Shown: positions 34,900-46,864, numbered from the stretch's first letter. The stretch is DNA of 64,000 nt from Lycorma delicatula (GCF_047948215.1 NC_134456.1:15408230-15472229), one strand, 5' to 3'. Translations and numbers: made by a program. The notes: generated from the sequence alone by a model not told the origin.

Positions 34900-35780
34900 T
34901 TAAGTTGTTACAAAATAGTGTTAACAACATAACAGATATAAAAGTATTTTTTTACTCCAATTTATACCATATTGTAACAAGACCGGTATAGTGAGGCTGA
35001 GTAAAGGATTGCTACCGATTATAAAAGTAATGTTAAGTACAATTGCAGGAATCCAGAAAGGGACAAAAAGGAGAAACTTTTTGTAAAGTATGGTCGTTTA
35101 ACAATTATCCTTTGTTATACTGCCTGTTAACATGCAGTGAACACCTGTTTTATGGTGAGAAGAGGCCAGGTTTGGAATTCATGGGAACAAAAGCCTTGAA
35201 CGAACAAAAGTTTTCACACTATGAGTTGGGTCCAGTCTGGTAGGTAAAGAGGCTAGAAGTATAAATAGCTCAGTAAGACCGGCTAAAAGAGAGTTCTATT
35301 AGAACCAGTCTGCAAGGTGTTACGACGTCAGTCCCACAAGGGCAGTTCAGCAAGGAGAGGCTGCGAGTTGTGTGAGTTCGGTGGAGTTTTGCAAACCAGT
35401 CCAGCGAATGAGAGTCACAGGTGTGTCTGCGAGATGGGAGTGCAAGACGTCAGTCCACCAAGGAGAGTCTTGAATCCAGTTCGATAAGACTAAGATGATG
35501 CCACGAGTAATTCCAGTAAACAAGAAATACTATCGGTGAGTTATAGTAAAACTATAAGTGTATAAGTGGAAGAAATAATGCGATAAACTTTAGGTAGATA
35601 GCAAGGGTATTTGCAAGTGAAATTTATAAGATCGTTTGTTAATATAAGACAAAGTGTTTAAAAAGGGTTAAAACTAGCAGTTTCTTTTGTTAATGAGTTG
35701 ATTCTAGTTTTGTTTTTTCTACCTGGAATAAATTCTGAATGATTTTTTGAAATCTGTCCTATGTATATAATCTGTATTTA
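34900..35780 (+). mobile_element. Candidate solo LTR
   Basis: A GC-richer block contains TATAAATAG at 35260-35268, a following leader-like stretch with a repeated GACGTCAGTCC (35324 and 35446), and AATAAA at 35727-35732, about 470 bp downstream of the TATA box. That is the U3-R-U5 layout of an LTR on the + strand. No neighbouring gag or pol was found, so a solo LTR is most likely. Ends and target duplication are not defined. An alternative is a cellular promoter with a noncoding first exon. Confidence 0.4.
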
Positions 35781-36760
35781 CTATTGACACTTATGACTAT
35801 TTGATGTGTAATATTTTGATTGTTATTCTTTGTTGATTACATTATTTATTTGGATTTGTTATTGACACGTACTATTATCATTTACTACTATTATCCTGAT
35901 TATTATTGTGGTTGTAATTACTATATTAATAATTGTGTTCACTATTTGTTTTATTATTGTCACTTATTATTATTAATTTGTCTGGTTATAATTATGACAT
36001 TTTAAACCAGTAAGTTGTAATTATATAAACATTCTAAATTGTCCACCTCTCAATATTCTGATCGAGCCACGAAACATGCGACAATATACTAAGCATAAAG
36101 GTGTACAACAATATAAATATTATTTATTTACATCATCTTCATATTCTTGTATCTTCTTCACATTACTAAATCTAGAATGTTGAATCTTAATGATGAGTAT
36201 GGGCAGTCATTTGTTATAGTATTATTATGTTTAATTATTTTTATTCTTTTTCTAAGATAATAAATTTAAATTTTAATTCATCTCAGTCTTTAACAATATT
36301 TTTTTTGTTTATAAGAATTGATGAATTTTAGTAATTTGCTGTATGAATTGAAGAGAATTGTACTTGCCACCGCTTTTCTTTTGTAAAACAAAGCATTGAA
36401 CATAGTGATATTTAAAAGTTGGCAGAACTGCTTTTATATCAACCATTATTGTCTTTTCTTTCGAGTGGGAATGCGCTCAGCATTTGATCCATCCTATCAA
36501 CTCTGTCCATAAATATATAATCATTGACAACGTTTGGAAGCATTACCTTCTTTCCTTTCCTTACTACTTCTATGCATTCTAATTTGTGTTTAGTTGTCTA
36601 ACCCAAGACATCTCATTTATCTTGCCGCTTCACCGACATCATTTATGACACACTGAATTCAATTTCATTATTTAATTTTAAAGTAGATTTATGTTGTTTT
36701 TGAAGCTTATGGAACTTTGTAATTGTGATAAAAGCATTTATGTTTTGCTTTTTGTTACAG

Positions 36761-36868
36761 CAAGAAGATTTACTACAACTGGAAGAGGAACTACTTGATA
36801 TTAGTAATGGTGACATCGAAAAAGATATTTTAGCAATTGAAGAGACCAATTTAGTTGATAATGAAGTG
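36761..36868 (+). CDS. Zinc-finger gene linker exon, copy 3 (shorter)
   Basis: Acceptor TTGTTACAG (ends 36760), 36 codons, donor GTAAGG (36869), phase 0-0. Begins QEDLLQLEEELLDISNGDIE and ends EETNLVDNEV. It lost seven codons containing both SUMO-like KxE sites but stayed in frame. Intron sequence on the 3' side, including the left end of the MITE (36894), is shared with copies 1 and 2. Confidence 0.6.
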
Positions 36869-36893
36869 GTAAGGGTATATTAGATTTTTCATA

Positions 36894-37180
36894 CAGTGAA
36901 ACACCAATTATCCAGATGAATCTTTGCTAGGCCAAATCTGGATGATTGAAAAGGATAATTTAAAAAAGGTTTATCATATATACTGTACATATCATTCTAA
37001 TGTTAAATGGGTAAGACACTAAGTAAAAAAATTAAAGTTAAAAAGTAAATGTATTTTAGTAAAATTAAGAAGAAATTTGGAACGTATGTACAATAAAAGA
37101 AAAAGAGATATAGTAATATGGTACAAAAAGTACATTATGTAGAAATTTGCTTGTATAATTAGTTTTACAGAAGTCTGTGT
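36894..37180 (+). mobile_element. pogo-like MITE fragment, left end only
   Basis: TA at 36892-36893 precedes CAGTGAAACACCAATTATCC. Internal sequence parallels 33584-33830. The right end is missing where other transposon sequence begins near 37190. Confidence 0.72.
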
Positions 37181-37189
37181 AAAAAGCTA

Positions 37190-38430
37190 CCACATTATTA
37201 TTCAATAGCTATCAGTTCCATCATATTTCTGTTTGCCATTCTCGGAGGGAACCTTTTTAAAATTATTTTCAAAGGGGTGGAACTCGCCCTCTCCACTATA
37301 CCTATTTCAATTCAAAAATCTTAAATGGCAATAGTAACATTTAATTACATTAATCGACAAACCGAAAAAAATAATGAATTTTGGTGAAAAGAAAATTAAA
37401 ATCCACCCTCCCATTCGCTCAGTAGGTGTGAAAACCATTTAGGTTGTACTTTATTAAAATCCAGTCCAACAAACTAACTATAAAGTTATTGATATTACTT
37501 CTTAAACCATTTGGAATAATCATAATCTGTAGATTAAAACTTTGAAAATTATTTTTCAAATTACAAACACAAAATTTTGCTCTTAAGTATTCTCAAAATT
37601 TTTAGCAGTTGAAAACTTATTTTTTTTAAATGAGACAATGTAGGTTGTGATACCTCATTGGAAGCCCCTTTGCATGACAAGTAATTTTGTACAAATAAAA
37701 TAAAAATTGGTTCACTGGTATTTATATTATGATTAAAAATGTGTTTTTTTTTTATGTTATGTTGAGATACAGTGTTACTGACCCAAAGCATTAGGTCTGA
37801 AGTCATCCATTCTTGTTAAAAATATGGGTTTTAGGTTTCTCCATTATTGATAAAACATACCAGTAATCACAGCATTAAAACAAAAGTTAAACATAAAAAA
37901 ACCAATAATAAGGTACCTTATCTTTGCTAGTAACATGCTAAACAATCTATTACCAGATAAACTTAATAAATAATTAAAAACTAATTCATAAATGAATAAT
38001 AGTTAATCAAAAAATAATGTTTTAATTATTCTTTACTTAATTATATATATATATATATTGCCTACAGCAATTTTTTGTTTTAAATTGTACAAATCTCAAA
38101 CTTTTCTTTGTTACAACTTGTAATAAAATCCCAAACAAAAAAGTCCAAAAGACTGATGATATGTGGGAGATCTAGTTGGATATGCAGTTGGACCTCTCAT
38201 CTGATCCAACATCCAGGGAAGCCTTGTTCAAAAACATGGTAACATCTCAATAAAAATGTGTGAAGCACTATCTTGTTGGAAACTGTATCCTGCAGGAATC
38301 TGAGGAACAACAAAGTTTTCAAGCAGTTGAGGTACGTTTGCCTTCAAACAGTGGGCTCCATGAAAAAACAGACTGATGGTGCCATTTTTATTCCGTCATA
38401 ATCGGACATTGATTTTTGATTTTTCTCTTT
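37190..38430 (-). mobile_element. DUF4817-type transposon relic
   Basis: The right part (about 38190-38345) reads on the reverse strand VPQLLENFVVPQIPAGYSFQ then QDSASHIFIEML, the second catalytic Asp region of this transposase group, followed by a WMLDQMRGPTAYPTRSP block. The left part is non-coding and AT-rich and is assigned only by contiguity. It lies immediately before the zinc-finger terminal exon. A (TA)n run is at 38041-38060. Confidence 0.6.
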
Positions 38431-38470
38431 CATTTGCGATTGTAATTATTAGTTATTTTTAATTTTACAG

Positions 38471-38754
38471 GTTACTATCGATAAAGGAAACATCAAGGGA
38501 AGTACCAACGTATCCAATGAATGTAAGTGTGCATATGGTGATATAACGACAGAAGAAAATTTAGTGCAGAATTTAAGTAGTGAAAACATGTTATTTTTCC
38601 AGAAGGGAAAGAATTTGGTTTGTGAATATTGCGATGAAGGATTCCAATGTAAATGTTATTTAAAGAGACACATTAACTTTCATTGTAAAAACAAAAAAAT
38701 AGTAATTTTTGTGAAAAGTCTCTTATTCATGATAACGATTTAAAAACCCACCTT
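38471..38754 (+). CDS. Zinc-finger gene terminal exon, 5' part with frame break
   Basis: Acceptor ATTTTACAG (ends 38470). In phase 0 the exon reads VTIDKGNIKGSTNVSNECKC and onward to one complete C2H2 finger, CEYCDEGFQCKCYLKRHINF then H, ending about 38682. After an A7 run (38693-38699) the frame must shift by -1 to enter the downstream finger array; without it translation stops at 38740-38742. The second finger is degenerate even in the shifted frame: its first Cys codon reads AGT (Ser, 38701) and the His pair is spaced H-x2-H. This suggests a real deletion near 38700 rather than only a sequencing slip. The predicted unshifted product keeps the linker exons and a single finger. Confidence 0.6.
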
Positions 38755-39291
38755 ATGCATAATGAAGAGAAAAATTATATTTGTAACTTTTGTCAGAAAT
38801 CTTTTAATCGGAGTTCTGCTTTAAAATTGCATTTAAATGTTCATACCAAGGAAAAAAATTATATTTGTAATTTTTGTCAAAAGTCATTTAATCGTAAAGA
38901 CACTTTAGACGCGCATATTAATATTCATACAAAAGAGAAAAATTATGTTTGTACCTTTTGTCAAAAATCATTTCATAATAAAAACAGTTTTCGGACACAT
39001 ATGGATACTCATGATAAAGAAAAAAATTATGTTTGTACTGTTTGTCAGAAGACTTTTAATCGAAGATCTGCTTTAAAATTACATTTAAATATTCATACCA
39101 AGGAAAACAATTATATTTGTCATGTTTGTCAGAAGACTTATAGTCAAAGATATTCTTTAAAAGTACATTTAAATACTCATACTAAGGAAGAAAGTTTTAT
39201 TTGTAACTTTTGTCAAAAGTCATTTAATCGTAAAAACAGTTTAAGGACACATATTAGTAGATCTCATGCAAAAGAGAAAAATTGTTTGTAA
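38755..39291 (+). CDS. Six-finger C2H2 zinc-finger open frame
   Basis: An uninterrupted 178-codon frame from ATG at 38755 to the stop at 39289-39291 encodes six C2H2 fingers (Cx2C-x12-Hx3-4H) joined by TKEKN-type linkers, the canonical layout of DNA-binding arrays. Finger cores read CNFCQKSFNRSSALKLHLNV, CNFCQKSFNRKDTLDAHINI, CTFCQKSFHNKNSFRTHMDT, CTVCQKTFNRRSALKLHLNI, CHVCQKTYSQRYSLKVHLNT, CNFCQKSFNRKNSLRTHISR. All structural Cys and His are present; the last has Hx4H. The array is out of frame with the first finger upstream. It could be translated only if the A7 region differs in the real allele or from the internal ATG. Intact fingers argue for recent or continuing selection. Confidence 0.7.
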   Translation: MHNEEKNYICNFCQKSFNRSSALKLHLNVHTKEKNYICNFCQKSFNRKDTLDAHINIHTKEKNYVCTFCQKSFHNKNSFRTHMDTHDKEKNYVCTVCQKTFNRRSALKLHLNIHTKENNYICHVCQKTYSQRYSLKVHLNTHTKEESFICNFCQKSFNRKNSLRTHISRSHAKEKNCL

Positions 39292-39450
39292 CTTCTTCCA
39301 AAAAGTTTTTAATCATCTTTCTAATTTAAAGGTATATTAATTTGCAATCAAGGAGAAAAATTGTTTGTAATGTTTGTCAAACATCTTTAATGAGAGTTGT
39401 ACTTTAAAAACAAATCTCAATAATATGAACCATTATGACCATTAAAAATC
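39292..39450 (+). pseudogene. Decayed extra zinc fingers after the stop
   Basis: After 39291 the sequence still resembles finger coding in shifted frames (cttcttccaaaaagtttt, aattgtttgtaatgtttgtc) with indels and stops. At least two fingers were lost from the 3' end of the array. Confidence 0.7.
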
Positions 39451-39889
39451 TTATGTTAAGAAATTTGATTAAGGAGAAAAAACGAAAAGCATTCTTTCAA
39501 GAGTACATAATTTATAAAACAAGTACAACAAAATTTATTTAATCTTTATAATTTAACATTATATTTTTCTTATTTTTTACCACCCAGGACATCCTGATTA
39601 AAACCCTAGACACTAGAACTCTCACCACAGAGGCCAGCCTTTGCTATAAAACTACTTACAGAGAAAAAAAAGTAGATTTATATATTACTCTAGTTTATAT
39701 GCAGATGATGTTATGCAGATTGTTCAGCTCAGAACCATGCCAATCAGATAATTTGTGGTACTGACAAATTCATAAAGGTGGTCTAGACCAGTTTTATGAA
39801 TTTTTTAGTATTAAAAACAATACTAAAATTACGTTTTAAATATGTTATCAATGTTGACCTTAAAATCTTTATTAGTTTTTAATCTTTTA

Positions 39890-39891
<2 letters not shown>

Positions 39892-39926
<35 letters not shown>
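39892..39926. repeat. (TA)n microsatellite
   Basis: About 17 TA units in the downstream region of the zinc-finger gene. Confidence 0.95.
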
Positions 39927-39929
<3 letters not shown>

Positions 39930-40049
39930 AAAAAATGACTGCTTCTTTTGTATATCAACTTTAAAAATTGATTTTATTGTTATATCCCGGTTGTGAATAA
40001 TTTTCCTTTTTTCTTTCACATTAACAAACATGATTCAAAATGTTTGATA

Positions 40050-40210
40050 ACCTTGAAAATAAACAAAAATAACATTTTAAAATAAACGTCTCAAATCACA
40101 ATAGTTCTTATTACATTCTCAAACATATTCTGTTTACAGTAGAAAAATATTTTAGAACGGATAGGAGCTGCAAACCTAAACAATAGACTTGATGCCAGGT
40201 CATTCACTCT
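40050..40210 (+). repeat. 3' flank of zinc-finger gene, copied at 7041-7190
   Basis: Shared with the pseudogene at 7041-7190. It probably belongs to the 3' UTR or downstream region. 40211-43180 contains no gene that I recognise; it is AT-rich, with one imperfect hairpin at about 40936-40975. Confidence 0.7.
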
Positions 40211-43189
40211 GAAATTCTATCTGCATCTCTACTATAAGTTAACTTTAACTCCGCAAATATGATTGATATTAGAAAATTTATCAAAATGTTTTTGAAGTGT
40301 AAAAGATTTCAGAATGATGTAATTTGATTTTATAATCTGTCTGTGAAAACTTTAACGTTCAGTTAAATATTAGTATTGTCAATTAATTTACAGGTTTACT
40401 TTCTATGTTATTTATTTTTTTAAATTTAATAAATAGTGTTCCACAGAAAATAGGTTGATTTTTATTTAAAACATACACCATTTTTTTGTAAAAACTAATT
40501 GTGATTTTTATTTTAGTGTGATCAGATGAAAATTTATTGTTTATCTTGTATTAGTTATAATGAATAAAACTAAATTAAAGCTCCCCACTTTGTCCAACCT
40601 AAATGGTGGGAGTGGTAGATATGTGTCTACATTCAGGTTTTAAGTTTGAATCGTGGTTTTGAATCTTTTAACACATTAAATAAATAAAATATGGTTTATC
40701 ACTATCTTTTTGTATTTAAAAAAGTTTTTTGATCAATGTGTTTTAAAAATGATGTGTAATCTTATCCTTTTCATTTAATATTTTTAGTGTGTCAACCGTT
40801 GGGATTTGAGTGTGGCGACCTCATATAAAAAAATAGATAGTTTTGAGGTTGTATCATTTAAAAAAATGTCATTTTTCTATGTTTAATGGTCAAATAGTTA
40901 TTTAAGTGTGTGTTTATACAGTGCCTATACTTCTTATTCTTTTATATGTCATTATTGTAATGACATAAAAGAATGCTTTATTTTCTTGTTTACGGAAAGT
41001 GTTAAAGATAATTTGTATCAGCATTTTTTTTTTGTTTTATGTTTTGACTAGTTTTCTTTCTTTTCTTCAGTCCATTTCTTTCCACAACCATCTTATTTTT
41101 CTATTTCTTAACTCATAATTGAAAATTAATATTCTAAGGACATCCTGATTTCTCATGGTTCCTATAGGCAAGAAAAGCCAGGAAATACAAATTTAGTTAG
41201 GAAATTTTAGGGGAAAAAATCAGAAAAAACTTTTAAAAATTGCATTTTTGTTACCAAATATTATATTAGTTATTAAATCAGTATTTTTTAAGTAATGCCA
41301 AATTATATGTGATATACTTTCCCTTTATATATTTGATATAGATGTCCTGTTCTCATTTACGTTAACTCAATTATTCTTTTATAATAAAGTGAGGAATATT
41401 CCAAATTGCAGTTAATTTTTTCACTGGTGAAATTTTTAAAAAAATTTGCCATTGAAAAATTTAAAGTTGTTAACTGTTCTTGGATTTATTTCAAACTACC
41501 GTGATTTTTTTGTTGTATTCTAGATAATTAATAATTACTTTTAAATGGTGTATAAAAAGACTTTAATGACAAGTGGTTAGATATAAACTTACACCCAGAA
41601 TTCAGTCAGTCGAGAAGAGGTTCCTACCTCTTCTCACGCTGTTATCATACTTTTTGTTATTTGTGTAAAATAATTTTACACCGAGCAATATGGATCGAAA
41701 GGAAATGATTTCACATAGTTTACTTTGTGAAGTTTGCTGCTTTTCTTGATTAAGATAGCAACCATTGAAAAATCTTTTTATCTGCCGACAGTACTTCAAC
41801 TCAGAAGACTAAAACTTTGATCTACAGTTGTGAGAACAGTGGTTGTGATATATATGTATATTCTTTGCCCGGACTCTCCCCCTCACCCCTTCTAATCAGA
41901 GTAATAGCATTTCAGCAGCAAATGATACATTTGAATCCTGCAAAATGACAATACAATTACTTCTTTTTGTTGTAATGATTATGTTTCTAAGGAGGAGATT
42001 ATGTGAGTTCTCAATATTGTACAAAATAAGTTATACTTAAGTTTACGTGAAGATATTGGTGCAACTTTTAAAATTACTTTTCCTGATAGTTGTATAGTGT
42101 CAAAATTCCAGCTTGGAGCTATTAAATGCTCTTGTCATCAATTATGTTCCTGTAATGTACTTTGATGGCATTCTGCAAATACACTGGACTAATAATGACA
42201 AAATATTTTCAAGTAAATATTAGTAACGTTTGTTTTCTGTTCTAGTTTTCTTATCTGTATTACTTTTAGTTTTCCTTTAAGTTTTAATCATTATTTTCCT
42301 TATTAAATTGAAATCTATGTATCTTAATGTTTTTAAACAAACCAAGTTATGAAATATAGTTTTCTTTTTACTTGACAAAATAATGTAGGCTAGTTTTTGT
42401 GAAAAAGTTAAGCAATTCCTTGTGTGCCAGTTATTTTAAAATGTTTAAAAATGCTTTAGTTAGCTTTTATTTCTTATCTGTAACTTTTAGTTACCATGAT
42501 GTTCATCAGCAAAAAACTTATTATAATTTTGTTATTTTTTGTTTTGTACTTTACAGTGTAAATTACTGAAACAATTTATCACAAAAATTAGCCCAATTTT
42601 AAATGTATATTGAAAAAATCATTAAAAAATGAATTTATTAATAGAATAAAAAGTATGAGTTGGGCAGCTATGGGTACGGTAGAGACTGCAAACAAAAATA
42701 TTTATGCACTTTGTGGAGTAAACGGCAATAGCATATCATTATGAGAGTCAGGAAATTTTAATGAATTGGTCAGTAAAGTCAGGAAAAACGAACCTTAAAA
42801 TTCAGTGAAAATCCTGTTTATAAAAATTTCTTCAAGTCATACTTATTGGAGATCCTTTGTAATTGTTTCAATTTAATTTATTTTGATTTTTATTTCAGCA
42901 GAAATATGTTAATTTTTAAAGCTCAAAATAATAATATTTAAAAGTTGTTGCCATCAGTTTCATAGGTATATAATTTACAATACTAGGTACTATTGTTAAC
43001 GAAAGGGAGGGCGGTGCACTCTATTTTTATTTGTGGATTTTCGCTTTCTGCTACAAAGTAAAAATAGCTGGTTTAACTGAGATTTAATTGATTTTAGTTA
43101 GGTTAGGTGAGGAAATATAACTGACAATTCAGAGTATTGAAGTTTGTATTGTATTACCATAACTTTTTTTCCCCACCATACTCCCCTCA

Positions 43190-44370
43190 GCAATACAATA
43201 TAATTAAAGCTCAACCCAGGGAAGTGTCCCTTTACTCTAAGGGAGCCTTCTCGCTCACCAGCATTAAATCCAGCATGGCAGTTTGGCCACCCCGATCGGA
43301 TCTTTGATCTTTATTTTGCCTGCCTCTAATCCCCGTGAGGGGGTAACCAGGTTCGACTATGTCGTTCCCGGGCCCTGCACGACGGCCGGGTCTCTGTCTT
43401 GATTTTATCTCTGACCTACGCTAGTCCTGGCGCCCACTGCTGCTCATCGGAACCGGCTCACCTAAGCATACTGGCACTCAAATGGGGCTGTCCACCCTTC
43501 CCTACACCAAAGTCTACGGCATCTCCCTTCAGCGCCCTTGCCGTGTAACACCTTCATAGCATACGTGTCAAGGGCCCTTCAGTTCTCTTCTGAGGACAGC
43601 ATGAAGGACACCAGGTTTTCAGGTCTTAATCTGTCTAGGTCCGCCAAAGGTGCCATTGTGCACACATAAATATGGTGTGCTCCGCTGTGTCCTCTCTGTT
43701 GCAAAACATGCAGCACGGAGTGTCCCGTCTGCCAAATCGATTGAAGTAATGTTGAAACATTTCTTGGCCGGAGAGCAATTGTGACATATAAAAATCTATA
43801 TCGCCATGTTTCCTTTTCGTCCATATGTCTAAGTCTGTGATTAATCTCCTTGTCCAGGCTGCTTCATTTCCAGTCATCTATCTTTCATGCCATGTCTCCA
43901 TTACATTAGCCTTGTCCTCACGCTTCCCCATACCATCGTAGCAAAGCTCTTGCACTCTAACTTGAAGGTCAATTGGCAAAGCTGATGCCAACATGCTCAC
44001 TGCACTGTATGACATAGTTGTATAACACACCCAACAATGTTCACCTGTGGACTGTATAAACATGCCCAGTTCCTGATGACTCTCATTGCTCCACTCCAAA
44101 CCGAGGCAGCATACAATAACACTGAAATTATCATTGACATGATTAATCGGCGTTTGGAAGCCCTTGGAGCCGACTGAGTAGTGATCAACACATTCAGTGA
44201 TTTCAAGATTTTTTAGGTCCTTGTACAACTGTCTACTATGTGTTGACTAAATTTACATGATTTGTTGATCTGTACCCCCCAGGTACATTATCATGTCTCT
44301 CGTAGCAACTGTCAACCTAGCATTAGGTTTATTCTTCCCATCATTCTTCTGCCTGTTAGTGTAATGTAAT
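43190..44370 (-). mobile_element. R1-type LINE 3' end, frame-broken
   Basis: The reverse strand reads the end of a reverse transcriptase and its C-terminal domain: ALPIDLQVRVQELCYDGMGK, then TRRLITDLDIWTKRKHGDID, FYMSQLLSGQEMFQHYFNRF and the zinc-knuckle-like CCMFCNREDTAEHTIFMCAQ (43640-43700; Cx2C...Hx4C). This C-terminal layout is typical of R1-clade LINEs. Overlapping frames at 43579-43824, 43635-43877 and 43878-44228 show that it is split by frameshifts. It is GC-richer than its surroundings. R1 elements proper insert in 28S rDNA; no rDNA is seen, so this is a relative or a dispersed dead copy. Confidence 0.78.
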
Positions 44371-45400
44371 TTATAATGTGTATTAAATTTTATTATATAT
44401 AAATTTTTTTTTTTTTAAATGTTCATGTGTTACCAGTTTAATTGACTTTGTAGATGTGTTTCACTTAAATAAAAATACATCTTCATTAAAAAAATATTTT
44501 TGGATGTACTTTTTTTAATAAAGAATGCTGCTCTTAGTTTTTTAGCGAATAAAACATGTAATGACATAAGATATTTATTGAATAAGTTATTAAATTTATA
44601 TTTGCATTTGTTAATATTGTTTAATGCAGGGAATCTACATTTGATCGCATTAATGTTTAATAAACAAAATTATTTTTGCAGCACCTTTTAAAACAATAAA
44701 AAAGTAATTATATTTGACTTTATCTGTTTTACTGATAATTTACATCCTTGGTTCAGAACATCAAGCATTTGTATCTAATTCAAAGAAATTAGGGCTTGAT
44801 ACAGCTACCCTTTTTACTGGATTTCCATAACAGTCCTATGTTAAAGAACAATTGCCATGAGAGCTTGAGCGTTACAAATAATCCAGTCTACAATAATTAC
44901 ATTAACATTATTAAAAATATCAGCCATTAAAAAATACCAACACCTTACATTACAGTTATATTCAGCTTCTCGCATTCAGTCTATGAGAACCTATTTATTA
45001 AATATCTCTGCCATTACCATATATCTTGACTAAAGTTTATGTACTTTTCAAACTTGAGTAATTTTTAATAAAACTTTTAATTAATAATATAGTAGTAATC
45101 GATCTAAGAAATTGTGAGTAGTCCACGGTACGAAGTAGTAGAGGAGTTAGTTTTTGAGATAGTCATTAATAGGTTTTAGGCAGAGCTTACCAAAAAAATA
45201 AGAAAATGTTTCAGATCGTCGATGACAGAAAACATGTTCCTAATATGTTAGATTTTGTAGATTAATAATCGACAAAAATTTAAAGTTTTATATATCATTA
45301 TCGCACAATAAAATTGTTTTATAATGATAATGTAATACGGGAAAACATCGACAATGAACCGACACAAATGGACACCTTATTACAAGCTTGCCATCGCAGG
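44371..45400. other. Interval without recognisable gene
   Basis: AT-rich, no exon or TE protein supported. The 63-codon frame at 44500 looks like chance. Confidence 0.45.
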
Positions 45401-45414
45401 GAGCAGTGAGAAAT

Positions 45415-45476
45415 GAATTGATCTCTGTTGTGTAACAGAGATCAATTCAAGCTGTAGTAGGTGTCTACTACAGCTT
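45415..45476. repeat. Two abutting perfect hairpins with the same loop
   Basis: 45415-45429 pairs exactly with 45434-45448 across loop GTGT (45430-45433). Immediately after, 45449-45460 pairs exactly with 45465-45476 across loop GTGT (45461-45464). A third, smaller stem is at 45809-45818 with 45829-45838. Confidence 0.97.
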
Positions 45477-46864
45477 CAACCCTGGTCGCTATATCACCAG
45501 CACAAAAGATGATGTAAACCAGTTTCCAAAATCCGATCTGTGTATCGATCTGAAGTTGAAAGTAAGATCAGGATTATTAAAAAAGAACGAACACATTTTC
45601 GAGGAAAAGATTTGGAGTCCTGCTAGCCAGCTATATGTTTTGTACGTATAACTGTTATTGCCCCAGATGGTATATTCCAGATATGGAGATGATCTACCTC
45701 AGGGCATTCTTTTTATTATTATTTTTTTTTTATTTTAAGTGTAGAATTAACTACTGGTAATTTAAAGAGAATGAAAAGATGATTGTCATTCATCTGGTTG
45801 TCATTTTCTTTAAATTGCCCTTTAAAGAGCAATTTAAATGATTAGATGAATTGATTATCACAGATTTTACGTAGAACAAGTCAGATCACCTTAAGAATAT
45901 TGGTTTCTAATGTATTTATTTTAACCTGATATTACAATCTTATTAAATTTTATCTATAATTTAATAATTCCAACAAAAAAAAAAAAAATAATAAAGATCG
46001 TTGCTGCTCAATTTTTATAATCCTAAGTATAAATAAAATCTTAAGCGTAATACCATGAAGTTTTATTACATAAAAAAATAATAAAATAAAACAATGCAAT
46101 ATAACCTACTTTTGTTTCTGGTATTAGCTAAATGAATGAATTTTTCACTACTTTTCAAAATTCTTTAATTCTCTGAAACAGTTAATTTCATTATGATATC
46201 AGAGGGCGGGAGAGAGAGAGAAAAGTAAAATATCTTGATTTTTGTATCAATTGAATAAAACTGTCCATATATCAATATTTCAAGTGCAATTGGTTAATTT
46301 TTTTTTTAATTTTATTTCTGTGACATTTAATTATATAAACATAACAAATTCAGTTTGCCATGTGATAACAATTTTTTATCTGAAATTTAAAGACAAGAAA
46401 AAACTTTTTTATTTGGTAAAATTGACAAAAGTAGGGATAAAGAGATACAACTCCACTAGGACCAGTATTATTAATTTATCATATAAAGCACAAAATAAAC
46501 CTATAAAAACCATTTGTCCAAGTGTGCCTCCATAAAGTTCTCTTGCATGGACTTGATACAACTCGATCTTTGATGTGAACTGTTACTACATTAACTCACA
46601 AATTCAATAGTATGTAGTTATCTAACTAAATAGAAATAGCATACATCATTATTTTTATAGATCACCACAGGTGATCGATAAAAATATATCAAACTTGGTT
46701 TTAATTATTAAATAATTCATACTTAACACCTTTTATGTCCGAGATGCTAATTTATAAGACATGCCACTTGCACTGGAACCATCAGGTTGTGAAGTATGAA
46801 TGTATGTACTAATTCTTTAATTAACTTTCATATTTAATTGAAAGTTATTTTTGTATTTTTATAG

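Noticed and set aside
38295..38330. A phase-0 mini-exon (CAG acceptor, 12 codons ESEEQQSFQAVE, donor GTACGT) just before the zinc-finger terminal exon
   Set aside because: It lies inside the reverse-strand transposase relic and is its antisense; the similarity of its first three codons to the 29693 exon is probably chance.
38693..38699. Programmed -1 ribosomal frameshift at the A7 run
   Set aside because: The zero-frame register is C-AAA-AAA-A, not a canonical slippery heptamer, no downstream stimulatory structure is evident, and the finger directly after it is damaged in the shifted frame too.
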